A DNA stretch of 64,000 nt from Ailanthus altissimus (lineage: Eukaryota > Streptophyta > Magnoliopsida > Sapindales > Simaroubaceae): positions 19,052,001-19,116,000 of the forward strand of contig OX327712.1 of NCBI GenBank assembly GCA_946807835.1, in the 5' to 3' direction. Positions 35,420 through 48,215 of this stretch are shown here, in pieces (within the stretch, counting starts at the first letter, position 1; each line of letters begins with the position of its first letter). Below the pieces are notes generated by a model. That model made no database searches, was not told the origin of the DNA, and saw only the letters and a list, made by a program, of their open reading frames with translations. The position numbers and the translations under genes were made by a program.

Positions 35420-38400
35420 TTAATTTGCAATCTTCAAATTATTAGGACATTGATCAAGTTAAGACAGTGCTTAAACTTGATCGTTGTAACCACATTGGTC
35501 ATCATATTTGCAGGATTGTCACAAGTGTCAATCTTTTGAAGAAGTATCTTCCTTTCTTCAATAATCTTCCGTACAAAGTGATATCGTACGTCAATATGCT
35601 TCGTACGTGCATGAAAAACTTAATTCTTTGCTAAGAATATAGCACTCTGACTATCACAATACACATTAATGTGCTTCTGATTAAGACCTAAATTTTTTAG
35701 CAACCCTTGTAACCAAATAACCTCCTTAATAGTCTTTGTAACTGCCATGTACTTGGCCTCTGTGGTCTACAAAGCAACGGTAGACTGTAAAGTAAACTTC
35801 CAACTTACTGAACCTTTTGCAAGTGTAAACACATCATCAGTAGTTGATTGTCGTTTATCTTCATCACTAGCATAATCAAAATCAACGTACCCAATAACAT
35901 CTTGACCAATAGTATCATCCCGCTCAAATACCAAACCAACATTTACGATATTTAAAATGTATCGTAAAATCTATTTCATAGTTTCCCAATGTCTTCTACC
36001 AGGAATGTGCATATACATGCTCAATATACTGACAGCTTGTAAAATATCAGGCCTTGTACACACCATTGCATACATCAAGCTACCAACTGCATTGGAGTAT
36101 GGAACTTGCAGCATATACTTTCTTTCTTCATCAGTAGTTGGAGACAATGATGTTGAAAGCTTGAAATGAGAAGCAAGCGGTGTATTTACTGGTTTAGATT
36201 GCTCATTCATGCTAAAATATTATAATACCTTCTTCAAATATTATTTTTGGGACAAAATAACCTTGCTTCTAGTTCTATCTCTGTAAATTTCCATACCAAA
36301 AATCTTTTTGGCTTCACTAAAATCCTTCATTTCAAATTCTTGATTAAGTTAAATCTTCAACTTTTCAATCTCATCTTTGCTCTTGGATGCAATTAATATA
36401 TCATCAACACACAAGAGAAAATATATGAAGGTTCCATCATGTAGCTTTCGAAAATACACACAATGATCAAGTTTAGTCCTTGTATACCTTTGGCCTTTCA
36501 TGAACTGATGAAATCGTTTATATCACTTCTCGAAGATTGCTTTAGGCCGTACAACGATTTTGTCAATTTACAAACTCAATCTTCTTTTCCAACAACTTTA
36601 AAACCCTTTGACTAAGTTATATAGATTTTCTTTCTAAATCACCATGTAAGAATGCGGTCTTCATATTAAGTTGAACTAGTTCAAGATTAAATTGTGCAAC
36701 TATGGCTAATAACACTCGGATAGAAGAATGCTTCACAACTGGAGAAAATACTTTATTATAATCAATTCATTCCTTCTGAGCATATCCCTTAGCTACCAAC
36801 CTAGCCTTATAACGAACTTTATTTTTATTAGTAAATTCTTCTTTTTTTGCATATACCTATTTGCACCCAATTACTTTTTTACCCTTGGGTAGTGTAGTTA
36901 GTTCCCAAGTCTTATTCTTCTCAAGAGACTCTATTTCTTCATTCATAGCTTCCTTCCATTGTTTGCTTGTTGGACAGCAAATTGCCTCTGTATAAGTTGA
37001 AGGAATGTCGTCATCTATAATTAGAAGTGCATAGGCCACAATATCAACAAATCGAGAAGGTTTACGAATTTCTCTTTGTGGCCTTCTAATTGCAATTGAA
37101 TATTGTTGTTGTGGAGGTTCTTGGGTTGAAACCTCTTCTTCATCTTCATAATTATCATCAACTAGATCATTTAAAACTATTTCTAGCTCCACCTGCTGTG
37201 GAGTACTGTTAGACTTGTCTTCCTTTTGAAGATCTCTTTGATTAACTTAGTTCAGCATAGCATATTCATCAAAAGTTACATCCCTGCTGAAGACTATTTT
37301 TCTTGAAGTAGGACACCAAAGTCGATATCCCTTTACTCTAGTGGTTATACCCATGAACAATGTTTTTATAGCTCATGGGTCTAACTTCGATTCCTTTACA
37401 TGATAATAAGCAGTAGATCCAAATATATGTAACAAATCATAATCAGTAGCAGGTTTACCCATTCAGACTTCTATAGGAGTTTTGCCTTCAATGGCAGTTG
37501 ATGGTAAACGATTGATAAGATGGCACTCATATACTACTGCCTCAGCCCAAAATTCCTTGCCCAATCCAACATTGGACAAAATACATCGAACTTTCTCCAA
37601 TATAGTCTAGTTCATGCGTTCTGCCACCCCATTCTGCTTTGGTGTATCTCTAACAGTGAAAGTGTCTAACAATTCCTTCTTCTTGGCATACTTGGATAAA
37701 TGAATAATTCTTATATTCACCACCGTTATCTGATCGGAGCTTTTTAACCTTCTACCAGTTGAATTTTCTACCTTTTTTTCCATTTAAGGAAATTACTCAT
37801 GACTTCACTTTTATTTTTCATCACATAAATCATCAACAAAAGTAACAAAATAGTGCATACCTCCAATCGAAGTAGTTTTAGTAGGTCCCCAAACTTTCGT
37901 ATGAATATAATCCAACATCCTTTTAGTGGAGTGGATTGCAGCATCAAACTTCATTCTAGTTTGCTTTCCCATTACACAATGTACACAAAAATCTAGTTTA
38001 TAGGACTTTGCATCTTTCAATAAGCCTTGCCTTGCCAATGTTTGTAAAGCTTTTTCACCAACATGACCAAGACGTATGTGCTATAACCTAGTTGCATCTA
38101 AATTTGCATCTTTTTCAAAGATTGTTGATGCAGATCCAATAACTATACTACCATGATAGTAGTACAAGTTATTTCTTCTTATGCCTTTCATCACTGTCAA
38201 TGCACCCAACACTACCTTTAAGATTCCATCTTTTGCAGTGATTTTATGCCCTCTTGATTCCAAAACTCCTAATGAAATGAGATTCTTCTTTAAGTTTGGT
38301 ACATAATGGACATCTGTTAGAACTTGAATTGATCCGTCATGATTCTTCAAGTGAATTGTACCCATCCCAGTTGTTTTACAGGTTTCATTATTTTCCATAT

Positions 38401-39370
38401 AAATAACTCCTCTATCCAGCTTCTTGAAGCTTGAAAACCACTCATTGTTAGGATATATGTGATAAGTGCAATTCGAATCTAGAATCCATTCATCAGAATA
38501 ACACATTAATGTTGTACCTACTAGGCTAAAATCTGATGTATCATCTCCTTGTTCAACAATATATGCATTATAAATAGTCTTGCTTTTATCTTTCTTTTGT
38601 AACTTAGGGCAATTCTTTTTTCAGTGCCCTTTTTCTTGACAAAAGGCACATTCATCCTTTACAGATCTTCCTTTGGACTTGCCTCTTTTCCTAGGTTTGC
38701 AGCTTGATGAATGACCTTTTGCTGTTAAGGCTTCCCCTGATGTATCATAGTGATCTCGTTTATCTTTCTTCCGAGTTTCACTGTTATACAAGGCTATGCA
38801 TACAGCATCAAAAGTAACTTTATCCTTCCCATGAAGTAAAGTGGTGGTGAGATGATCATATTCATCTAGATGAGAGTTTATGAGTAACAAAGCCTTATCT
38901 TCATCTCCAATTTCTTCATCTAAATTGACTAAATCAGCAATTATCTTGTTGAATGCATTTACGTGATCATCCATGGACATGCTCGATGTATATGTTAATT
39001 GAAACAATTTTTTCTTCAAATAAAGCCTACTTTCAAGGCTTTTCTTCATATACTTGTTTTCTAGCTTCTCCCATAATTTCTTTGTTGATGTCTCCCTCAT
39101 GACAAAGTATTTATTCTCCTTAGCAAGGCATAGTCAAATAGTACCACATGTTTGCTTGTTGATCCTTTTTCACTCTTTGTCATTCATATCTTCAGGCTTT
39201 TCTTCAAGAGCTATGTCTAAATCTTGTTGACATAGGACATCAAGCACTTCACTTTGCCACATACCAAAATTATTAGTACCATCAAATTTCTCTACTTCAA
39301 ACTTGGCATTTGTCACTGTGTGCCTTGATGACGAAGACTTAGTTGATATCTCAGTCATTTTTTTATACAT
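35420..39370 (-). pseudogene. Copia-4 gag-pol
   Basis: Minus-strand pieces in copia order. Gag N-terminus: KFEVEKFDGTNNFGMWQ (39,370-39,170). Gag core and the start of a zinc knuckle, CAFCQEKGH: 39,100-38,621. Protease: WILDSNCTYHI, then DVHYVPNLKKNLISLG (38,506-38,081). GAG-pre-integrase and integrase: VHCVMGKQTRMKF (38,038-37,811). Reverse-transcriptase start: WKEAMNEEIESLEKNKTWEL (37,192-36,857). RNase H: PYSNAVGSLMYAMVCTRPDI (36,210-35,971), with decayed RNase H sequence down to about 35,420. Stops and frame changes separate every piece. Confidence 0.88.
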
Positions 39371-39632
39371 ATGACTAGTACTTTTGTGAACAGTACCGTA
39401 TACAGTATAAGTGAACAGTAATTATTACTCAACACAATTCAACAGCAACAAACTAATAATGCTTATATGTCTGTTCATATGAATTATACACCAGGAAAGT
39501 TCCTAGGAAAGACTAGATGGGTAAAAAATGGTCTCACTTAAAATTCAGACTCCTTAAACAATATTAGCCTTTTTGACAGAACTTTCCTAGACATGTATAA
39601 TCTACACTACTACACCAGGCTCTGATACCAAT

Positions 39633-40132
39633 TGTTGTGCGGAAGCGTTGGTTGAGTAATAATTATACAAATTCACGGTGACGACGTTAGTAGAGAAATG
39701 TGGCAAAAATAAACAAAAGGAGAAGACACAACAATTTTCGTGGTTCAACTTTAAGCCTACGTCTACGGGTAAAGACACAAGAGAATATTTCACTTATAAC
39801 AAATAGAAGTATACAATTGTTGTAAATAATCCTCACAACTCAAAACTCCAATACACCCAATATGCTCAATAGAACATTTGACTAATGAAATTGCATAAAT
39901 ATGCAATTTCTCTCAAATCTCTCAAATACTTCTAATGTCTCACATAATTTGTTTTATGGAATTGTCTCTATTTATAGCAAAACCATAACAAACAAATATT
40001 GACATTTGTGTGTAAAAGACAAATTAAAAAAATCATCAATTTTAGACACAAATTTAGTCCTTACCAAACTATCTTCAATTGTCAAATATTGGGTACTAAT
40101 TTCTTTGAATAATTCAAGTCAATATTTCAACA
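39633..40132 (-). repeat. Copia-4 5' LTR
   Basis: Right LTR copy, adjacent to the primer site. Confidence 0.9.
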
Positions 40133-40137
40133 GACTC

Positions 40138-40163
40138 CTCCGACGACGATGACGAAGGTGTAA
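40138..40163 (+). pseudogene. SSP3, displaced 3' end
   Basis: Eight codons and a TAA that complete the SSP3 frame once the element and one GACTC copy are disregarded. FKTPP across the junction matches FKTPP of SSP1, which supports the reading. Confidence 0.72.
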
Positions 40164-41344
40164 TACATATAGCCGTCATCAATTGCTCTATCACAATCTC
40201 ACATATATATCATCTTGGCTTGTTTGCTATATACCTTTCATGGTTAAATTAATCACTAATCGAGCTTGTGTGGGCAATTGATAATCTGCTCTTCTTTATG
40301 ATTTTCGTTCTTGTATATCATGGTATTATATATGTTAATTACCTATTATGTATTTATCATAAGTGCCATAAATGAGCTAATGTGGAACAATATTTCTTTC
40401 AATGTGATACGTAGTTGACAAATCCTCGTTACTGGATCATGGTTGGACCAAAGCCTCTTGCGTGGCCGCGACTGCTGATTTTAATTAAGTCCAATTGTAT
40501 AAACGTTTCATATTTAGTAACTTCGAACCAATTTAGGACAAGAAATAACTTTAATCTGAATATGCTTGAATATATCTAGACCTCTCATTTCCAATCCCTA
40601 TTCCCAGTGGTCGTTCATAATTTGATACAATTTGTGTCTGCTTGTCGCTCGTTTATATGTTTCATCATCAATTACCATACTCATAAGAGAACCCAAAAGA
40701 ATGGAGGTGGCTTTCAGAAGACCATGATACTCATCCTTTTATTTTTATTTTTACTTTTTTGCCGGTTTTCTATGTATATGACATTACCAGTTACTTGCTA
40801 AAGGATTTATTTTCTGGTTATTAATTTGAGAGTTGTCCAATTCACTTGTTACTTTGTAATGGTAGTTCTCTCCAAAAAAAAAATTGAGAGTTGTCCAATT
40901 CACTTATTAATTTCAAAGTTCTTACAATGTAGATAATATTTTTCTTAATGATAATTGTCGATTTCATTATTTCACTATTTCTTAATGATAATTGGTAACG
41001 ACTTCGTTTTAAATAAGCTGCGCCACTTAAACCTATTTTAATATTCCATAAAGTCATTTTTAGTATTTTTTTAATTGTTAAAATGTCATAAGACAAATTG
41101 TTATTATGAATACAATAATATAATTAAAACAGAATTAAATAAAAAAATTTTACTTATTTTGCAAAACATTTGAACGTACATTTATCTTTTTTATTTAGTA
41201 TCATTTTGCAATCATATATATTAATTTTATAAAAGGAAAAATAATATCATGATAACGAATGGTCATATTAATGTACACAAATATAGAACTCTCCAAAAAC
41301 TTTAATTGTTGCTTATATTTATTACTGTAGAAATTAGATTTAAT
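40164..41344. other. Intergenic region with small direct repeats
   Basis: No gene. ttgagagttgtccaattcac occurs at about 40,826 and 40,884, and tttcttaatgataattg at about 40,943 and 40,979. Confidence 0.5.
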
Positions 41345-42003
41345 CACTACTAAAAAAAGGGCCATAGAATTTTGTTTTCACCATATGACAGAAGTTTTCT
41401 ATCACTAAAAGCCTGATAGAATTTTTCTATCACCTTGTGATAGCCTAATTTTGTGAGAAGAATTCTATTATTAAATTGTGTTATTTAACACAATGATGAG
41501 TGATGTGTTAGATGCTACACAGTGTTACGCATGTGGAAAATTATTTCGTAATTGATGCAGCATAAAATGTGTGTATATCTTTTTAAGGTGATATTTAATA
41601 TAAATAAATATTGATACTAAAAATTAAATTTTATTTCTATATTGCAAAATCGATTTAGTGAATTTATTTTTTAATATATATAATTATATATACATATTGA
41701 AAAATATATATTCTAAATTAATTATAAATTTTAAGTCATCACGTATTATTAAAAATACAATATTATTGAAAATCAATCAATAATAAATATTGTTCCAATC
41801 AAACAAAATGCCCACATTTTCATCTTCGAACGAAGTATTAGAAATCTTAAACAGGGTAAATGCATAAATCACAATTAAGTTCTAACATACTTTTTACACC
41901 CAGGGTGAATCCTAAGTGAATCAAATCAAAAACAAAATCAATAAATAATAAGATAAAATTATAGCCAAAATTCGGAGTTCCTTGACTAAGAAAACATGAT
42001 GCT

Positions 42004-42280
42004 CTACTCCTCTTCATCAATGACCTTGGTTCCAAAACCTTTCAATCCTTCGGTAGTGATCGCAGCAATAGTCATAAGAGAGTAAAAACCTTTGGGATCT
42101 TCCTCATTATTTCTCTTTCTTGCAATTTGAACGCGAATTCTCCTCAGGACGCTACAAATACCACGACTCCATATGTATTCGTTGAGTTTTACATCCACTC
42201 TAACATCAATCATCCCCACGGCCTTTTGAACTAACTTCCTGGTTTTCTTTACGGCTTTGGGAGCGTTCTTCTTGAATATG
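42004..42280 (-). pseudogene. 60S ribosomal protein eL31, terminal-exon fragment
   Basis: The minus strand reads [20 protein letters not shown], then [34 protein letters not shown] and [15 protein letters not shown] with a stop at 42,004. This is the C-terminal three quarters of plant eL31. A pyrimidine-rich run and CCATAG immediately precede it (42,281-42,300), i.e. an intron acceptor is retained. The copy therefore came from genomic DNA and is not a processed pseudogene. The upstream exon is not recognisable. It lies within the CACTA-like element a. Confidence 0.88.
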
Positions 42281-42390
42281 CTATGGAGAGAAGGAAAACG
42301 CCCAATTAATCACAGAGATTACATTTCCCAAGCAGCACAACGAACAAATCAGAACAAAGAATAAACACAATAAAATTGCGGCAATCATAC

Positions 42391-44860
42391 GTGTTTAGAA
42401 ATGATTTTCCGCTGAGGGTCCAACTTCAAACATTGTGAGTGCAGAGTAAGCAAAAGTTCGAATTTTTTAGCTTCCTGACTTTGAGAGCTAGGCTTGAACC
42501 TTCGATTAAGGAAAAGTTTGAATTTTTGGGCTTGTTGGCTTTGAGAGCTAGGCTTAGACTTTTGATTTGGTAGTGTTAAAACTAAAACTGATTGGGAACT
42601 GAGCTGAGAATGGATTGCGAGTTAGGTTGATTAAGGAGACCTGAGGAACATAAGAAATATAAGGTTAGTGGTAGGCTCCGGCCAAGTGGCTGATGACGGC
42701 CCTCCAACACTCAAGTTAGATGGTGGCTCAATGGTAATTATATCTCTAAGGTTTTTGCCATCAGAGAGAATGTGGAGTTTAGAAGAAAGCTAGAAAAAAA
42801 GTGTTTCTCTTACTAGAATTTTTATCTTAGTCAAAATTATCTCTCATCCATATTCAAAATTAAAGATAAAACTTGAGTTTACAAGGAGCCAGCCTAGAAA
42901 TTACCTCTCAAGGGCTATATGTGAAAATATATGATTGGAGGTACATCCCTTTCATGAGAGGCATTTTAGAGAATAAACTTAAGTGAGATAAGAAGGTAAT
43001 TATACTCCCTTAATGTTTGGAGTACTATGTTTCTTTTTTATTAGGTTCTTTTTAAAGTAGTCAACTTAAGTTGGTGGACCTAGGAGCACAGAGTAATCAA
43101 CAGACTGTCCCCTTGAGCTTAGTGGATTTAGTGTTGAATTTGTTCAAAAACTCCAATCAGCTTTGGCTTGTGTGTTAGCAAGGGACAAGAGCATGTACTT
43201 GTTGACATAGAGACTTGCTATTAGTCATTTGAAGATTTTCTTTATCACATCTTATCCTTTAGTCTAGTAATTAACTGACGTGGTTCTAGCTAGACTATTA
43301 AAGGGGACTCAACGGTGACATAATAGAGCTTGACTAAGCACCTAATGATAGGCCTAATGATGATGTGATAGATGGCTTGTTCGTAACGACGTGTCCTTAA
43401 TAATAGTATTAAGTGGTGACACATATCTTGACATGAGTCCTTGATGGCCTTTCTAGACTGAGTTATGAAGGCTTAAGTTTTTGGACTTGCACTCAATTTG
43501 TGGGAAAAGTTTGTTTTGGATTGGGTTGCCCAAGAAGAGAATTAGGCTTGAGTGCTAGGTTGGGCTCTTGTAAATAAAGGACACGTATCATAATATGATT
43601 AGTTACAAATGACACGTGTCATTACTTAATTGGTTTAAATTTTTAATAAATATTTTTAAAAATAAATTATATTAAATAAAAAAATTGAAATAAAATTGTC
43701 ATCGTCGTTGAAAAAATAGCTACCGGCCTCTCTATATGTGGAGGTAGTGCAAGTCATCATTCCTTCGTTTGACGGCAAGTGACAGTGGCAGCCACCCCTC
43801 TCCCACCATTTCAACTTTTTCCTTTTTTTAAAAAAAAAAATAACCTCACCATTGTATAGATAAAAAAAAATGGAGTTTAATGATATAAAATTTGATAAAT
43901 TTCATCAGAATGTCTCCAGAAAACGGCAACCGGTCGGTCACCATTTTTTGACGACAATAATAATTTTTTATTTATTTTTATTTAATTTAATTTAATTTTT
44001 AAAATATTTAATAAAAATTTAAATTAATTAAGCAATGACACATGTATTGATAAATATTTAACTAAGGGTATTATAAAAAATATAATAAAAAAGTAAACAT
44101 TTAACAACAAATTTAACTGTAAGAATTAATTTGATAATTATTAAAATATGAGAGATTAAGTTGGTATATACTCTCAAAATAAGAGATTAAATATTATTTT
44201 TTTCTAGAAAAAAAGTACATAATAAGAGGAAAATTATCAAGTTTTGAGATTTGAAAATAATAATAATAATAAAAGATGGAATAAATAATAATAAAAATAA
44301 AAGATGCAGATATCAAAGGGACGTGAGATTATCCTAGCGCGGATGAATAGTGAGAAATGCACACCATTTCAAAATTGAAGATCACAGCTGGTTAGGGGTT
44401 GGGGCTTGTGAATGAGACAGAAGTGAGAAATTTCAAACCATTTCATTTGTCATCTTTTGTTTTTTCTTTTTCCACGTTTATCTAAAGCTAATACACACTT
44501 TTGTTTTAAGATTTTCAACATGGAATCTTTTAGGCCGATATTCGTGACTTGCAACCTTGCTGAATGTTTTGTTGACTTTATTGGTTACTATACTGCAAGT
44601 TACTATGCTAGATGTTGTTAGTTAATGCACATGCTCTGTTCAAAGAATATAACTTATTGTATTGGTCCATTACTTGCTAAAATTTGAACATTAGTTGCTC
44701 TGATGTTTTACTGGATTTTTAACATTTACTTGTAAAAGTACTGTTAAGTTGCTCTGCTGGTTTGTTTCGAATTTGAACGCAACTTGCTGGAAGTTGATCT
44801 ATTGCTACAAGTTTGCTATCCAAATATTTATAATATTTCTTGATGGGTGTTGCTTCAATT
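42391..44860. other. Interior of CACTA-like element a, no gene recognised
   Basis: Near 42,445-42,555 two copies of a phrase (gaattttt..gctt, then ttgagagctaggctt) form a local duplication. The rest is AT-rich non-coding sequence. Confidence 0.45.
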
Positions 44861-44866
44861 ATAACT

Positions 44867-45100
44867 TATAGTGCATGTAAAATATGTGTTGGAGGTTGAA
44901 TTACTTGTTGTACTAATGTACATTACTGATTTAGGAAGAATGCTTTTGTATTCATTTATAGTACAAGTAAAATATATACGTTGGAGGTTGAATTATTTGT
45001 TGTATTGATGTACAATATTGATTTAGCCAAACAAATTTGGTATTTCTTTATGTCTATACAAGAGTATGTTATATTCCATTATAGTGCATGTATATTATAT
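44867..45100. repeat. Tandem duplication, about 90-base period
   Basis: Units at about 44,867 and 44,957 share tatagtncangtaaaatat, then gttggaggttgaatta and ttgttgta; a third partial copy starts near 45,080. The 84-codon frame over it is unsupported. Confidence 0.7.
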
Positions 45101-45832
45101 ATACTGATGGGTTTGCTAGAATTTTTAACATTACTTACTATGTTGTTGTATTGTACGTGGATATTATTAAAAATACAAATAAAATATAAATTAATTATAT
45201 TTTTTGTTTTGAATAAATTTTTTATCACAAACTAGTGATAATAATATATCACAATTTTGTGATAGTAATCTATCACAAAATTATGATAGATTTAGTGATA
45301 AACCTAGTCTGGCACAAAATTGTAATATACTCTTAACAATAAATTAAAACAGATTCTGTTATATAATTGAAATGATATTTATCACTCAATGATGATATCA
45401 TCAATTATTGCCAACTCCACTGTTACGTTGTCATTAACAATGAATGTTGACATCATAATAAGTCAGCATAATGACATCACCAATTATGTCATCTACCTTC
45501 TCACCTATCATACCTGCCACAACATCCACCGCATCATGTGCCACGTGTAATTCAATTACCATTTAAAAAAAAATATCATAACTTTGTGATAGAATATTTT
45601 TATCACAAAGTTAACTTTATCATTATAATTAGTGAGCCCACTTAAGATAATATATGAAATCTATCATAAATTATACTTTGTGATAGTTTTTCACTATCAC
45701 CATAATCATAATGGGTTTGAGAATCTACTGTGAGAGTCGTTTATGTGTTTAGATTAGAATATATCATATATGATGATAGGTCACCATAAAAAGTGGTTCT
45801 ACACCATATTTGATTAGCCATTTTTGTGTTTA

Positions 45833-46833
45833 AAAAAAAAAAATAAAGTTAAGTTTTTTCATCCCTTTTCCTGGTATTAAATCTAAAGGGTCATATTAAT
45901 ATTAATCCATTATTGATATGGTGTGTCAAAAAATAGAAATTGCATATTGAGTGAATAATGAGAACTGAAACTTATGAGCATAATAATTAAAGTTTAAAAT
46001 TTTCATAATATATCTTGCTCTAAATTTAAAAGAAATTCTATTTGCCACTCCAAAAAAAATCCTTTAAAAGTTAAAAATATTTACTTGATGTGCAATGATA
46101 CGAATTTCTAAATTTAAAAAATTTCTTTGATAAAGATGATTGAAGTGATTTTTAAATTTTTAAATAGTTAATTAAAATAGATATTTAGAAGTTAGAAAAT
46201 TTCTTTAGACAAGAATTTAAAAGAATGTTTCATTCTTATTTATGATAAGAAGATAAAAAAAGAAGAATTTACAAATATTTATATAGCAAACAAGATAATC
46301 GACAAAGTTTTATTTACTAGCATAAGGAAGGATGATAAGAATTATTAATAGATTCGTTACCAAAAAAATAAAATTGGCAAGGATGAAATGTAAATATGGC
46401 AAATGGTCAAACATTCAATATTTGTTATATGAAGTATATATTATTCAAATCTCTTCAAGTATATCCCAAATCATGCTTTAATTCCTTTTATTTATTTTCA
46501 TTAATAATGTTTATTTTTTGTGTGTATAAATTGAGCCTTTCTAAAGGCAAAAATCAATATCAGTGAAAGTTTCATTTCTTGTCATATTTTCAATTTCTTG
46601 AACACTAAATGAAGTAAATAAATAAATGGTATATATATTTTGTTTTAGTTTTAACGCTAACTTATAAGGAAACAAATCTAGTTGAATCACAGCCTTATCT
46701 GAAGGGATACCCATTTGCCATATTTGTTTTAGGTAGTTACGTCAATTATGTCAATATATTTCAAATATAGCAAAACATCGCTGTATACAGCTAATTGGTT
46801 AAGGGTAATTCAATTGTTTTGTCTCATTATGTG
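45833..46833. other. Intergenic region upstream of SSP4
   Basis: AT-rich; no gene or transposon feature recognised. The last few hundred bases would contain the SSP4 promoter. Confidence 0.5.
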
Positions 46834-46842
46834 TATATATAC
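46834..46842 (+). promoter_or_regulatory. TATA box of SSP4
   Basis: TATATATAC about 67 bases before the SSP4 ATG. Confidence 0.45.
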
Positions 46843-46908
46843 ATAGCTAACTTCTTCAGAATGTGAAGAAGCTATATTCTTATTGGAAACAAATATTAGT
46901 TTGGTGCA

Positions 46909-47142
46909 ATGAATAGTGGTTCACATTCGCTCATCATCGCTTTCCTCTTGATCCATGGACTACTTCTTTCAGATACTATTTACATGGTGAAGGCTGCCGA
47001 AATTTTATCTGCTGCGTCTTCTTTAGATGATGCAATTTCTTCTGATCATGTAATTCTTAATCGTAAATTATTGATGGCATTCCCCAATAGGATGGTCCCC
47101 AGTACACCGCCACCCCCTGTTCCCAATGTTCCTCCTCTTTAG
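46909..47142 (+). CDS. SSP4: secreted proline-rich peptide precursor
   Basis: Intact 77-residue frame. Signal peptide with IIAFLLIHGLLLSDT core, probably cut after YMVKA. Then EILSAASSLDDAISS, the RKLLMAFPNRMVP box and a proline tail (STPPPPVPNVPPL). It is shorter than SSP2 because the proline-rich tail is only about 14 residues. No cysteine in the predicted mature part. The 3' flank near 47,395-47,510 is homologous to 55,930-56,055, the flank beyond SSP5, so SSP4 and SSP5 are parts of one tandem duplication. An apoplastic signalling or wall role is inference only. Confidence 0.75.
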   Translation: MNSGSHSLIIAFLLIHGLLLSDTIYMVKAAEILSAASSLDDAISSDHVILNRKLLMAFPNRMVPSTPPPPVPNVPPL

Positions 47143-47977
47143 CTTCACAGCCAACTTTGCCAGCATTTCAATGTATCTATTGTGGATCATTCCATCAACA
47201 TTATTACATGAATAAATAACTATCATATTTCAAAAATGATTTTTATATGCCCTCATTATTTTTTATTCTATGTCGAATCAAGAAATAATTCAAGGCATAT
47301 ACATAATAATTAACTTTGTGCGGATGTGCTTATTTCACATTGCTTCTTCACAATATGATTGTTTTCTTGCCTAAGCTGCTACTCAGTGGAAGGCCATGGT
47401 TCTATTTCAAGAGAAGAATGTCTGCCAAAATCTAATAACTCAATTAATCAGTCTCTTCATCATTTTTGTTTTTCATAATAATTAAACAAAACATTTATGC
47501 GAATTCTCTTGGGAAATATTTCATTTTACTCTAAAAGTCTTTTTATTAAAATATGAAAACCAAACTATATCACATGATCGATGGTAACAATTAATATAGG
47601 GAAAAAGACCATCACCCTTCTAACTTTTTTATATACGCTAATTAAACATTTTTTTTGAAATTATTTGAAACCTCTACTATTAAAAAATAATGTTAAATAG
47701 TTATTATTTCTGTACTTTAACAATTTTACCCTTATCAAATAAATAAATAATTAAAATAAATATTTTAAATAATAACTCAAGCTTGGAACAATAATAAATA
47801 AGTTAATGTAATTTTACAATCAACACTTATTACATATAAATATTTTATTTTCGATACATAAATAAATTAAAATAATAACTCAAGTTTAGTAACTTGATCA
47901 AATACTATATAAACCACTGAACTATTTAAATAGAGCATAACCAAACTAGCTAGTTCGTACTGTCTTACAAGTGTGAA
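47143..47977. other. Spacer between SSP4 and SSP5
   Basis: AT-rich; includes the duplicated 3' flank segment at 47,395-47,510. No gene. Confidence 0.55.
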
Positions 47978-48215
47978 ATGAAAATCGGTCTATATTTACT
48001 TACTTTCTTCTAGATCTATGGATTACTACTTTCACAAACTAAATACAAGGCGAAAGTCAAATTGTGTCTGCTGGTACTTCTTTGGGTGCAATTTCTTCTC
48101 ATATTCTTCAATCTAAGTTATTGAAGATGGTGCCGCATAAAGTTCACCACGACCACTGCCATCCACTGATCCTAGTCGTCCTGAACATCAGTATCCTCCG
48201 CAGTGTGCACTGTAG
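47978..48215 (+). pseudogene. SSP5: decayed secreted peptide gene
   Basis: ATG at 47,978 opens a signal-peptide frame that meets TAG at 48,011-48,013 exactly within the hydrophobic core (FF-stop-IYGLLLSQT). About 15 codons later a frame change is needed to read SAGTSLGAISS, then SKLLKMVPHKV. A second change then gives a proline-rich end (PRPLPSTDPSRP) with TAG at 48,213. With three lesions it cannot make the family product. It aligns best with SSP2 and SSP4. Confidence 0.7.

Larger units (their letters stand above)
34848..40132 (-). mobile_element. Copia-4: copia retrotransposon inserted in SSP3
   Basis: 5.3 kb, minus strand. LTRs at 34,848-35,356 (509 bp) and 39,633-40,132 (500 bp). Perfect 5 bp target duplication GACTC at 34,843-34,847 and 40,133-40,137. 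Primer-site complement ggctctgatacca lies at 39,618-39,630, and a purine tract is on the sense side of the left LTR. The first 250 bases of the two LTRs differ at about 22 sites by eye (about 9%), so this is older than Gypsy-1 and Copia-5. Confidence 0.93.
41345..45832. mobile_element. CACTA-like element a, non-autonomous, with a captured ribosomal protein exon
   Basis: The left end CACTACTAAAAAAAGGGCC is typical of CACTA termini. Both ends are dense in TATCAC / GTGATAG words (41,380-41,460 and 45,230-45,720), the expected subterminal repeats. The right end is uncertain; tagccatttttgtgtt at 45,815-45,830 resembles the right end of the element at 48,234-55,742. No transposase domain was found. 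The interior holds an eL31 fragment and a 90-base tandem duplication. Confidence 0.5.
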
